In this document: one piece after another, positions 1-6,859 of the stretch | Layout of the letters: each line of letters begins with the position of its first letter | How positions within the stretch are numbered: the first letter of the stretch is position 1 | From: Oscillospiraceae bacterium | Lineage (GTDB): Bacteria; Bacillota; Clostridia; Oscillospirales; Oscillospiraceae | Assembly: GCA_020025575.1 (NCBI GenBank) | Contig: JAHHRW010000026.1 | Span: forward strand, 1-10,388 | Reading direction: 5' to 3' | Length of the DNA: 10,388 nucleotides | Notes under the pieces: model-generated | The model's input: the letters and a program-made list of their open reading frames with translations, nothing else | Database searches by the model: none | Told to the model about the DNA's origin: nothing | Program-made: the position numbers and the translations under genes

Positions 1-40
1 TTCGAGGTAATTTGTTTGGCGTTCTCTCGAGCGCTCAGAT

Positions 41-69
41 ATATTATCACGCCCACCTTTAAATGTCAA
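41..69 (-). promoter_or_regulatory. Leftward SigA-type promoter at left edge
   Basis: Read on the minus strand there is a perfect TTGACA (64-69), a 17-base spacer and TAATAT (41-46). The -10 is preceded by TG and one base, an extended -10. The -35 overlaps the stop codon of the GerAB-like gene (66-68). Transcription would start near position 34 and leave the window to the left, so the gene served is not visible. No start codon with a ribosome binding site is evident in the remaining 1-40 bases, so the product could be an RNA gene or a gene with a longer leader. Confidence 0.6.
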
Positions 70-983
70 GCACTTTTTTCATTATTTTTCGATCTTTTTT
101 TAAGACCGATTATAGGCATTAAAAACCACCCGATCACGCACCCCATGGTCAGCACAATCTGGTTAGAGGGTATGCGCAGCAACAGGATTACAATTGCAGC
201 CAGCGTTGCTGTAATAGATGCCGTAGACCTTTTCAGTCCAAATCGTTCTCCAAAGGTACCTGCGCAGCATACAAGGAAACTGCATGTAGCATAGAACCCA
301 AACGTGACAGCTACCGATACCAGTGGTTCAAATCTGCTCAGGCCCCCCAGCCGAAGTGTTTGTGCCAATGTGTATACTGGTGCCGACTCTTGACTGCATA
401 TTCTTGGACTGAGTACCCCCTGTGTAATCACGGCTGTTCCAACTGCGATGATTGCTACCGCCATCGCCATGCCGGTATTTCTTTTTCCTTCTGCATTCCA
501 CAGACCACTCAGGCCGGGTATCAGTAATCCAGCAGCCAATTCCCATGACCACGTGGGCGCATATGGTTTTAGCCACTGCACCTGAATCTCAGATACGCCA
601 CTCACCAGAATCGGCACGGCCAGCAGAATCATCGAACACAGGATGACCGCCCCGATCTTTGCCCCTCTTTCCACCTGTACAGACACCGCCGATAGTATCA
701 GAATTGTGATTGGAACCGCTAACGCATGTTCCGCAAGCCAATATGCACCACAACTCTTCCCCAGATATGCCAGTACCGGAATCAGCCACAAGAACTCCAC
801 CACAGAAAGCACCCTGCCCATGTTTTTCCATCCGTTCATCCATAGCATGCTCAGTGGAAACAGCCCAATTACCGCTAAGACTGTCACAAACCATCCGCAG
901 CCGGATGCATGTGCCAGGGGTGCAATTGCCGCAGCAATCACCCATCCACGAATCTGTCTGTCGGTTTGCTCATGGTTTAACAA
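66..983 (-). CDS. GerAB-like spore germination permease
   Basis: Probable membrane subunit of a spore germinant receptor (GerAB family, APC-superfamily transporter fold), expected in the inner spore membrane where it senses small germinants. The 305-residue product is nearly all hydrophobic helices, roughly nine or ten, with short charged loops and a basic end (KKRSKNNEK). A segment with GLSRFEPLV followed by a hydrophobic stretch resembles the conserved fleRle/lf region of GerAB. Family members are usually about 360 residues, so this one is short. The start chosen is TTG at 983, because AAGGAG (minus strand, about 993-998) lies 9 bases upstream; a longer reading from TTG at 1019 has no such site. 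It overlaps the preceding GerAC-like gene by 14 bases and is the last gene of the operon. The assignment leans on the neighbours as much as on its own sequence; a generic amino-acid permease is the alternative. Confidence 0.72.
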   Translation of the reverse strand: MLNHEQTDRQIRGWVIAAAIAPLAHASGCGWFVTVLAVIGLFPLSMLWMNGWKNMGRVLSVVEFLWLIPVLAYLGKSCGAYWLAEHALAVPITILILSAVSVQVERGAKIGAVILCSMILLAVPILVSGVSEIQVQWLKPYAPTWSWELAAGLLIPGLSGLWNAEGKRNTGMAMAVAIIAVGTAVITQGVLSPRICSQESAPVYTLAQTLRLGGLSRFEPLVSVAVTFGFYATCSFLVCCAGTFGERFGLKRSTASITATLAAIVILLLRIPSNQIVLTMGCVIGWFLMPIIGLKKRSKNNEKSA

Positions 984-1437
984 GTTCCAATTCTCCTTCC
1001 CTTTCAACCAATCGTTCAATCACACGTTCCCCTGCGCGGATCTGTAAAAGTGTTTTTTGGGGTTTATGTGTCTGCAGGAATATTCCGGCCTGCGTTAGAT
1101 CCGCAACACCATCGGCAAAACACACCCTGCACCCCGGCCTAAAAACGGAGTAAAAAGCAGCGTAGTCGGCATGATATTCTTCCAGCAGTAAATAATCCGC
1201 CGTATCCAGAAACACTTTTCCCATCGAATGTTCCTTTAGATCATCCACCGCCAGTGCCAAATCTGCACCACGCCCGATTGTCCCTGCATCCGTTTCTACC
1301 TCGATGCCTTTTCCCGTTTGCCGCACCAGCACCACTTCCACCGGTTCCAGTTCCGAAACATCTGTCGCAGGATGCGGCAGCCGAATCATCAAGCCTGCAG
1401 CCACCATGACTCCAAAAAATATCAGCCACCGTTTCAT
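970..1437 (-). CDS. Short GerAC-like germination protein, not a lipoprotein
   Basis: A 155-residue protein lying between GerAA and the GerAB-like permease, where a GerAC subunit is expected. It has one N-terminal hydrophobic segment (about residues 4-19), either a signal anchor or a cleaved signal. Residues 28-115 resemble the first domain of Ger(x)C proteins: SELEPVEVVLVRQTGKGIEV looks like the opening strands, and GKVFLDTADYLLLEE resembles the family's grlyLdH.dyllvgEe segment. Known GerAC proteins are lipoproteins of about 370-400 residues with three domains; here the second and third are absent and there is no cysteine near the signal, so lipid attachment is not expected. Two cysteines occur at 103 and 106. 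The ATG overlaps the GerAA stop as ATGA, with GGAGGAG just upstream, so it is translationally coupled. It is not obviously a decayed gene: the frame is clean and the ribosome site strong. Confidence 0.65.
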   Translation of the reverse strand: MKRWLIFFGVMVAAGLMIRLPHPATDVSELEPVEVVLVRQTGKGIEVETDAGTIGRGADLALAVDDLKEHSMGKVFLDTADYLLLEEYHADYAAFYSVFRPGCRVCFADGVADLTQAGIFLQTHKPQKTLLQIRAGERVIERLVEREGELELVKP

Positions 1438-2855
1438 TTCTGACTCCTCCGATCCAGCGGTTTCAGCGCCTTGGGGCGCAGTTTATTTTTCACCAGCCGG
1501 GGTCTCAGGATTCCATTGGCTTTTAGTTGGGAAAAAGGAGCCAAATAAGACAGCCCCAGGCTCTCCAATTGTGCCAGATGGGTCAGCAGCAGAATCCACC
1601 CCACCGCCACACCAAACAATCCCGCAAAGGCCCCAGCAAGCGTTATTCCAAATCGGCACAGCCTGATTGCCTCTGAGAAATCCTGGTTGGGCAGTGCAAA
1701 TCCGCAGACCCCCGCCAAACTGACCACAATCAGCGCCGCCGGCGAAATCAGACTGGCCTCCACCGCTGCCGTGCCCACAACAATGCCACCGATAATCGAC
1801 ACGGACTGCCCGATATTTTTGGGCAGATGGATGCCTGCCTCCTGCAGCAATTCAAAAGCCAGCAACAAACCCAAAACCTCTGTTGCAGAAGAAAACGGAA
1901 CAGACTGCTTACTCTCTATCATAGCACGCAATAACGGGAGCGGAATCATCTGTTGATGAAAGGACACAAGGGCAATATAGACTCCCGGCAAAAACAGGCT
2001 CATGAGCAGCGCCCCATAACGCAGGATTCGCACAAACGAAGCTGAGAGATAATCAATGCCCTCATCTTCCGGACTTGTCATCAAATATCCGATATCTACA
2101 GGCAGAAGATATCCCAGCGGCAAGCCATCCACCAATAACCCCACCCTGCCCGTCAGCAGACCCTGTGCAAATTTGTCGCCGCGCTGGGTATACTGTAACA
2201 GAGGAAAGGGCGTTTTTCGACTGCCGCTGACATACTCTTCCACTGCCGCCGGCGAAAGAAATCCATCCACATCAATTTCGGACAGCCGCTGTTTCATTCG
2301 CTTGACCAGTTCCGGATTGGTCAGGCCTTCAATCCACGCAACAGTCACACAAGTCAGGCTCCGTTTTCCCACGGTTGTCTGATAAAGCCGCAATTGCGGG
2401 GTGCGCAGATGACGGCGCAGGATACTGGTGTTTGTGCGTACCGTTTCTGTAAAGGCATCTTTCGGGCCTTTTACCGTATTCTCTACATCCGGGGCAGAGA
2501 GCCCCCGCTTTTCCGGTGTCTTGACTTCAAAAGCAACTGCACCTTCCCCCGGGAACAGGACTACGCAATATCCGTTCACGAGTTTCAGTGCCACCGACTG
2601 CAGATCATCACAGGGGTCTGCAACACTATTATATATAGTACCGTATCTCGCCCCACGATACAGCTGTTCCATGGTTCCCGGCTCCATAGCGGATAGGGGT
2701 TTGAACACATAGTGAGATGCATCAGAACCAGACACCAGTCCATCAATCATGTATGCATGAACCATATGTCCGCCGCAGGTCAAATCCCGTGCAATAAAAT
2801 CCCCGGCATTTTCAAACTGTGCCCTGATTTTTCCGTCTGTTAGCTGCTGTTTCAT
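1434..2855 (-). CDS. gerAA: Spore germination protein GerAA family
   Basis: A subunit of the germinant receptor, which in spores opens ion flow in response to nutrients and starts germination. The 473-residue product has the GerA layout: a soluble N-terminal region (to about residue 275) with the family motif GPKDAFTE at 130-137 followed by the NtsiLRRhL-type segment, then a membrane region from about 276 to 430. The membrane half holds P290-GVYIAL, the VPFSSATEVLGLLLAFELLQEAGI stretch ending near 341, and IIGGIVVG at 354-361, all hallmarks of the family. The C-terminal tail is strongly basic. The ATG at 2855 is preferred over an in-frame ATG at 2921, because AGAGGTGA sits 5 bases before it while the upstream ATG has no ribosome site. 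It is the first gene of a three-gene operon. A SigG promoter would be expected upstream, but I could not recognise one in 2856-2974. Confidence 0.92.
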   Translation of the reverse strand: MKQQLTDGKIRAQFENAGDFIARDLTCGGHMVHAYMIDGLVSGSDASHYVFKPLSAMEPGTMEQLYRGARYGTIYNSVADPCDDLQSVALKLVNGYCVVLFPGEGAVAFEVKTPEKRGLSAPDVENTVKGPKDAFTETVRTNTSILRRHLRTPQLRLYQTTVGKRSLTCVTVAWIEGLTNPELVKRMKQRLSEIDVDGFLSPAAVEEYVSGSRKTPFPLLQYTQRGDKFAQGLLTGRVGLLVDGLPLGYLLPVDIGYLMTSPEDEGIDYLSASFVRILRYGALLMSLFLPGVYIALVSFHQQMIPLPLLRAMIESKQSVPFSSATEVLGLLLAFELLQEAGIHLPKNIGQSVSIIGGIVVGTAAVEASLISPAALIVVSLAGVCGFALPNQDFSEAIRLCRFGITLAGAFAGLFGVAVGWILLLTHLAQLESLGLSYLAPFSQLKANGILRPRLVKNKLRPKALKPLDRRSQK

Positions 2856-2860
2856 CGGTT

Positions 2861-2868
2861 TCACCTCT
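2861..2868 (-). promoter_or_regulatory. Ribosome binding site deciding the gerAA start
   Basis: AGAGGTGA on the minus strand lies 5 bases before the ATG at 2855. The alternative in-frame ATG at 2921 is preceded by an A-rich stretch with no Shine-Dalgarno match, so the shorter 473-residue protein is preferred. Confidence 0.7.
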
Positions 2869-2913
2869 TGGTTTAGGATTCCCTGACACCGCGGAAATAT
2901 ACCCGGCAAAGGA

Positions 2914-2942
2914 TTGCGCATTTTTCCACGCCGTGATATAGT
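2914..2942 (+). promoter_or_regulatory. Extended -10 promoter of the Nudix-mnmE operon
   Basis: TATAGT (2937-2942) is preceded by TG and one base (2934-2936), giving an extended -10. TTGCGC (2914-2919) lies exactly 17 bases upstream and matches the first three bases of the -35 consensus. An inverted repeat, TTGCGC(A)TTTTT at 2914-2925 and AAAAAGCGCAA at 2943-2953, brackets the -10, so this may be a controlled promoter. Confidence 0.6.
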
Positions 2943-2974
2943 AAAAAGCGCAAAACAAAGAAACGAGGGATTTT

Positions 2975-3586
2975 ATGGATCGCATTCGCGAAGTAAAGAA
3001 GCTTACTGATAATCCATTTTTGAATCTATATCAGTTTTCCACTGTGCAGCGCAGCGGAAAACATAGCAATTACTATGTTTCATCCCGCAGGAAACAGTCG
3101 GATGCTTTGAAGGCCGTCACCCATGATGCTCAGCCAGACGGCGTGATTATCTATGGTGTATATGGTGAAAATAAGGACAAGCTCGTTTTGGTTCGGCAAT
3201 ACCGCTATCCAGTGGGGGATTATGTATATGAGTTCCCCGCTGGCTTGGTAGAGCCGGGCGAAGACATGATGCAGGCTGGAATCCGTGAGATGTTTGAAGA
3301 AACCGGCTTGACCTTCCGCCCCATAGATGCAGACGAATATCAGCGTCCCTTCTTCACCAGCGTAGGTATGACAGATGAAAGCTGTGGAACCTGCTTTGGC
3401 TACTGCGAAGGCACACCCACCAACGCAAATCAAGAAGATTCCGAAGATATCCAGGTTGTCATTGCTGATCGGGCAGAATGCCGTCGGATTCTAAGGGAAG
3501 AAAATGTCGCCATCATGTGTGCCTATATGATGATGCACTTCATCGCAAGTGCGGGCGACCCGCTGAAATTTATTGAGGAGAAATAA
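2975..3586 (+). CDS. Nudix hydrolase, ADP-ribose pyrophosphatase type
   Basis: Predicted cytoplasmic Mg-dependent hydrolase that splits ADP-ribose (or a related nucleoside diphosphate derivative) into AMP and a sugar phosphate. The 203-residue protein carries a perfect Nudix box, G-x5-E-x7-REUxEExGU, at residues 90-112 (GLVEPGE through REMFEETGL). Upstream, VRQYRYPVGDYVYEFPAG is typical of the NudF/ADPRase group, and a proline about 14 residues after the box glycine (in QRPFFTSVG) fits the ADP-ribose subgroup. The exact substrate is inferred. GAGGGA lies 4 bases before the ATG. It is the first gene of an operon with mnmE, which starts four bases after its stop; the mnmE ribosome site lies within its last codons. 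Confidence 0.9.
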   Translation: MDRIREVKKLTDNPFLNLYQFSTVQRSGKHSNYYVSSRRKQSDALKAVTHDAQPDGVIIYGVYGENKDKLVLVRQYRYPVGDYVYEFPAGLVEPGEDMMQAGIREMFEETGLTFRPIDADEYQRPFFTSVGMTDESCGTCFGYCEGTPTNANQEDSEDIQVVIADRAECRRILREENVAIMCAYMMMHFIASAGDPLKFIEEK

Positions 3587-3589
3587 ATT

Positions 3590-4951
3590 ATGGCAGATGT
3601 CATTGCAGCCGTATCTACCGGCAATCAAATCAGCGCCATCGGTATCATCCGCCTGTCCGGCGATGGCTGTGCGCAGGTTGCTGATCGCGTATTTACACGA
3701 ATGAATGGGGCTCTTTTAGAAGAAGCTCCTGCAAGAAAACTGGTTTTGGGTGAACTGCACGATGTGAACAGCCGGGTCATCGACCAGTGTATGGCCGTCT
3801 ACACCCCCGGCCCCCACAGCTACACCGGCGAAGATACCGTAGAATTTCATTGTCACGGTTCCCCCGCCGTGTTGGCAGCCGGACTGGATGCCCTATACCG
3901 AAATGGGGCCAGACCCGCCGCTCGAGGCGAATTTACCAAACGTGCATTTATGAACGGACGAATGGATCTAACCAGCGCAGAAGCAGTCATCGACCTGATT
4001 GAAGCGGAAACTGCCGATGCTGCCGCCAATGCCGCCGGTCAGGTAACGGGTGTGCTGCAAAAGAAGCTGAACCCCATTTATGACCAGCTAAACGACCTGT
4101 GCAGTCATTTCCACGCCGTCCTTGACTATCCCGATGAGGATATCGATGACTTTCAGCTGCAGAACTACGCTGCCAATCTGAAGTCCAACGCAAAGGCTTT
4201 GTACGAAATTCTCAAGACTTACAACCAGGGACAGATTCTCAAGCGGGGCGTTCGGGCCGCCATTGTGGGCAAGCCCAATGTAGGAAAGAGCAGTCTATTG
4301 AACGCACTGGCAGGCTTTGACCGGGTCATCGTCACCGATGTTGCAGGAACCACCCGAGATACTGTGGAAGAAACCGTAAAACTAGGCTCTATCGTGCTGC
4401 GCCTCATTGATACCGCCGGCATTCGTGATACCAGCGATAAAATCGAGGCCATGGGCGTGGAGCGTTCCATGGAAGCAGTAAAGAATGCAGATCTTGTCCT
4501 TTTGGTCTGCGATGGTTCTCAGCCCCTTACGCAAGACGATCACAGCGTCATCGATATGTGCTGTGATTTACAGAATGTCATCGTCCTGCTGAACAAGGCT
4601 GATTTGAACCCTGTGGTACGCCCCATTGATCTGCCGTTCATGAACATCATTCCATTCAGCGCAAAAACTGGGCAGGGCATGGATCTATTGACCGATGCCG
4701 TCGATGTGATGTTTGCAGGAGAAACACCCTGCGATGGCAGTATCCTGACCAATGCCCGCCAGTACGATGCAATTCGCCGCGCTTACGAAAGCATGCTCTC
4801 TGCCATGCAGGGACTCATGATGGGCTTTACCCCAGACGCTGTGCTCACCGATGTAGAAATTGCCATGGAATCCATGGGTGAAGTTACAGGCGCCACCGTT
4901 CGAGAAGATATCACCGCACGAATCTTTGAAAGATTCTGTGTTGGTAAGTAA
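3590..4951 (+). CDS. mnmE: tRNA uridine-34 modification GTPase MnmE
   Basis: With MnmG it builds the 5-aminomethyl-type group on wobble uridine 34 of several tRNAs, using methylenetetrahydrofolate and GTP hydrolysis. The 453-residue protein is standard length. The N-terminal folate-binding domain starts with ISAIGIIRLSG and includes the conserved PGPHSYTGEDTVEFHCHG segment near 73-90. A helical domain follows, interrupted by the G domain with G1 GKPNVGKSS (227-235), G2 TTRD (254-257), G3 DTAG (274-277), G4 NKAD (335-338) and G5 SAK (357-359). The end is FCVGK, the C-[ILV]-G-K signature whose cysteine is needed for modification. GAGGAG inside the end of the preceding gene provides the ribosome site. 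MnmG, its usual partner, is not in this window. Confidence 0.97.
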   Translation: MADVIAAVSTGNQISAIGIIRLSGDGCAQVADRVFTRMNGALLEEAPARKLVLGELHDVNSRVIDQCMAVYTPGPHSYTGEDTVEFHCHGSPAVLAAGLDALYRNGARPAARGEFTKRAFMNGRMDLTSAEAVIDLIEAETADAAANAAGQVTGVLQKKLNPIYDQLNDLCSHFHAVLDYPDEDIDDFQLQNYAANLKSNAKALYEILKTYNQGQILKRGVRAAIVGKPNVGKSSLLNALAGFDRVIVTDVAGTTRDTVEETVKLGSIVLRLIDTAGIRDTSDKIEAMGVERSMEAVKNADLVLLVCDGSQPLTQDDHSVIDMCCDLQNVIVLLNKADLNPVVRPIDLPFMNIIPFSAKTGQGMDLLTDAVDVMFAGETPCDGSILTNARQYDAIRRAYESMLSAMQGLMMGFTPDAVLTDVEIAMESMGEVTGATVREDITARIFERFCVGK

Positions 4952-4965
4952 GAGAAGGAATCAGC

Positions 4966-6108
4966 ATGATTTATTTAGACAACTCCGCCACTACAAAGCC
5001 CTGTCCCGAAGCTGTAGAAGCTGTGGTCAACGCACTGACCGTCAACTGGGGCAATCCCAGCGGCCTGTATGATTTCGGTATCGAAGCCGCAAAGATGCTC
5101 CGCACCGCCCGGAGTCAAGTGGCAAATGCACTGGGGGCACAGCCCGACCGTGTGTTCTTCACCTCTGGCGGTACCGAAGCCGATAACTGGGCCCTGTTTT
5201 CCACCGCCAAGCGTTTTGGAAAGAAAAAGAAACATATCATTACCACCGCCATTGAGCACCATGCCATTCTGCACACCGCAAAGGAGCTGGAATCTCAAGG
5301 TTTTGAAGTGACCTACCTGCAGCCAGACCAGCTGGGCAGAATCTCTGTCGACACCCTGAAGGCCGCTCTTCGCCCCGACACGATTCTTGTTTCCATTATG
5401 ATGGTAAATAATGAAACCGGAGCCGTGATGCCCATTGCCCAGATGGCAAAGCTGGTACACAAGGTGTGCCCGGACGCTGTATTCCACACCGATGCTGTAC
5501 AGGGATTTTTGAAAATTCCATTTCAGGCAAAGACTCTGGGAGCAGATTTAATCAGCATTTCCTCACATAAAATTCACGGTCCCAAGGGTGCCGGGGCATT
5601 ATACATCAGCCCCCGGCTGAAATCTTTCCCCGCTTATCTGGTAGGCGGTGGTCAGGAAAGCGGCCTGCGCAGCGGAACCGAAGGCACCCCCGCCATTATG
5701 GGATTTGCCGCAGCCTGCGCCGCTGGCATCCAAACTTTCCGGGCGGATATCGCCCATGAGAGGGAACTTTTGGATTACGCCATTGGGCGTATCGAACACA
5801 TGGATGGCATTGAAGTTAATGGTGCACACGAGGCGCCCCATATTCTGTCTTTGTCTGTCCCCGGTGTCCCCACTCAGAACACCCTGAATTTGTTACAGGA
5901 AGTGGGCATTTGCATCAGTGCCGGTTCTGCCTGTGCTAAGGGTCACCGCAGTCACGTTCTCAGCGCCATGAACGTAAATCCGGAGATCATTGACGGGGCT
6001 TTCCGGGTGTCCCTGTGCAAGGATACCACCAAAGAAGAAATCGATATTCTGCTGGACACCTTAGAAAAAACGGTCCTGCCCTACCGTCTAAAAGGCAAGC
6101 GCAAATAA
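4966..6108 (+). CDS. Cysteine desulfurase (NifS/IscS family)
   Basis: PLP-dependent enzyme that takes sulfur from cysteine, leaving alanine and an enzyme persulfide that passes sulfur to Fe-S cluster or tRNA thiolation acceptors. The 380-residue protein has all key residues: SGGTEADN for PLP phosphate binding (about 67-74), the active-site histidine in IEHHAI (H98), HTDAVQ (D176, Q179), the PLP lysine in SSHK (K202), RSGTE (235-239) and the catalytic cysteine in GSACAKG (C323). The short SHVL loop after C323 marks the clostridial NifS-like branch rather than classical IscS. AGAAGGAA precedes the ATG, 14 bases after the mnmE stop. No IscU, SufU, ThiI or MnmA gene follows; a terminator does. 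Supplying sulfur for tRNA modification is suggested by the mnmE neighbour but not proven. Confidence 0.94.
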   Translation: MIYLDNSATTKPCPEAVEAVVNALTVNWGNPSGLYDFGIEAAKMLRTARSQVANALGAQPDRVFFTSGGTEADNWALFSTAKRFGKKKKHIITTAIEHHAILHTAKELESQGFEVTYLQPDQLGRISVDTLKAALRPDTILVSIMMVNNETGAVMPIAQMAKLVHKVCPDAVFHTDAVQGFLKIPFQAKTLGADLISISSHKIHGPKGAGALYISPRLKSFPAYLVGGGQESGLRSGTEGTPAIMGFAAACAAGIQTFRADIAHERELLDYAIGRIEHMDGIEVNGAHEAPHILSLSVPGVPTQNTLNLLQEVGICISAGSACAKGHRSHVLSAMNVNPEIIDGAFRVSLCKDTTKEEIDILLDTLEKTVLPYRLKGKRK

Positions 6109-6113
6109 ACAGC

Positions 6114-6150
6114 AACCCCCGATGCGATTCTTGCAATCACATCGGGGGTT
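6114..6150. terminator. Long hairpin terminator after the cysteine desulfurase
   Basis: An 11-base-pair stem (AACCCCCGATG at 6114-6124 with 6140-6150) continues after one mismatch into a further 4 pairs (GATT with AATC), with a 5-base loop. It starts 5 bases after the stop codon. The U-tract on the plus strand is modest (TTATTTC). It could also stop leftward transcription from the convergent Nudix gene. Confidence 0.75.
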
Positions 6151-6220
6151 ATTTCATCTGTAAAGAAATGCGCTCAGAGGGCAATCGCTGAAACGAATCT
6201 GCCAAATCCCGCTTTTCTGC

Positions 6221-6724
6221 TTAATTCTGCCGATCCAACAACATCTTCTCCTGATGCAGGAATTGGTTTGCAATGATGGTGCAGATCTCCTTACGGCGAA
6301 TCATGTCATGCACCTGTGCAAAGGTAACCCACTTCACATCAACGGTTTCCCCTTTTTGCAGAACGATCTGCTCCAGTGGAGTGCTGTTGCGCAGATAATA
6401 AAAGTCAAAGAACGCATCCCGATCCCGCCGTGTTTCCAGGAGCTCAAATTCCTCTGGATTGGCCCGAATCCCAGTCTCTTCAAACAGCTCCCGGGTAATG
6501 GCCTGAAGGCTGGTTTCTCCGGCCTGGGCTGAACCGCCGGAGTTTTCCCAAGTTCCTGCAAACGTCTTTCCCGGAGCGCGGCGAGTCATTAAAATATTCC
6601 CCGCACCATCGGTTACCCAGACACACACAATCAGTCCATATTCTCCCTTTTTCCAAGGTTTCCCACGCAAATGCCGACGCCCGGTAAGATGCCGGTCAGC
6701 ATCATAAACATCACTATATTCCAT
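6221..6724 (-). CDS. Nudix hydrolase, IDI/YfcD-like
   Basis: A 167-residue cytoplasmic Nudix protein of unknown substrate. The Nudix box is perfect at residues 64-86 (GSAQAGE through RELFEETGI). The N-terminus EYSDVYDADRHLTGRRHLRG and the WENSGGSAQAGET stretch match the branch that includes isopentenyl-diphosphate isomerase-like and YfcD-like proteins, whose members often have unassigned housecleaning roles. The reading frame stays open much further upstream, antisense to the DUF1292 gene, but that extension is a shadow: the ATG at 6724 follows a G-rich ribosome site (GGGGGTGGG) and begins the conserved sequence. It is a single-gene unit, divergent from DUF1292 and convergent with the cysteine desulfurase. 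It is not closely similar to the other Nudix gene in the window, so local duplication is unlikely. Confidence 0.88.
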   Translation of the reverse strand: MEYSDVYDADRHLTGRRHLRGKPWKKGEYGLIVCVWVTDGAGNILMTRRAPGKTFAGTWENSGGSAQAGETSLQAITRELFEETGIRANPEEFELLETRRDRDAFFDFYYLRNSTPLEQIVLQKGETVDVKWVTFAQVHDMIRRKEICTIIANQFLHQEKMLLDRQN

Positions 6725-6748
6725 GCATCCCACCCCCACAATACATAC

Positions 6749-6783
6749 ATTATATTTTATCATAGTCTCTCCATGTCCGTCAA
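6749..6783 (-). promoter_or_regulatory. Promoter of the second Nudix gene
   Basis: On the minus strand TTGACG (6778-6783) is followed after 18 bases by TAAAAT (6754-6759). A perfect TATAAT overlaps it at 6749-6754, but at 23 bases from that -35 it would have to rely on a weaker hexamer. Which -10 is used cannot be decided from the sequence. Confidence 0.5.
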
Positions 6784-6799
6784 GAAACAATCGGCCCGC

Positions 6800-6828
6800 T
6801 TGACAGACTGCGTCGCTACTGCTACAAT
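6800..6828 (+). promoter_or_regulatory. Near-consensus promoter of DUF1292 gene
   Basis: Perfect TTGACA (6800-6805), a 17-base spacer and TACAAT (6823-6828), one base from consensus. The start site would be near 6835, leaving a leader of about 25 bases that holds AGGAGG at 6847-6852. It stands back to back with the Nudix promoter: the two -35 elements are 16 bases apart. Confidence 0.85.
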
Positions 6829-6859
6829 GAACCAAACCCCAACACAAGGAGGAATTATC

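Noticed and set aside
643..1153. Plus-strand open frames across the GerAB-like and GerAC-like genes
   Set aside because: They are shadows of the minus-strand operon, with no ribosome sites or recognisable domains.
2856..2921. Longer gerAA starting at ATG 2921
   Set aside because: There is no Shine-Dalgarno sequence before it, and the added residues are not part of the GerA family. The ATG at 2855 has a good site.
2856..2974. Forespore SigG promoter for the germination operon
   Set aside because: One is expected from the biology of GerA operons, but I could not find a convincing pair of SigG hexamers on the minus strand, so none is annotated.
4975..5487. 170-residue minus-strand open frame inside the cysteine desulfurase gene
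   Set aside because: It is antisense to a gene whose every catalytic motif is intact, has no convincing ribosome site, and its composition mirrors the codon pattern of the real gene.
2975..6724. The two Nudix genes as a local duplication
   Set aside because: Outside the Nudix box they differ in length, N-terminal motifs and subgroup features, so they are separate family members.
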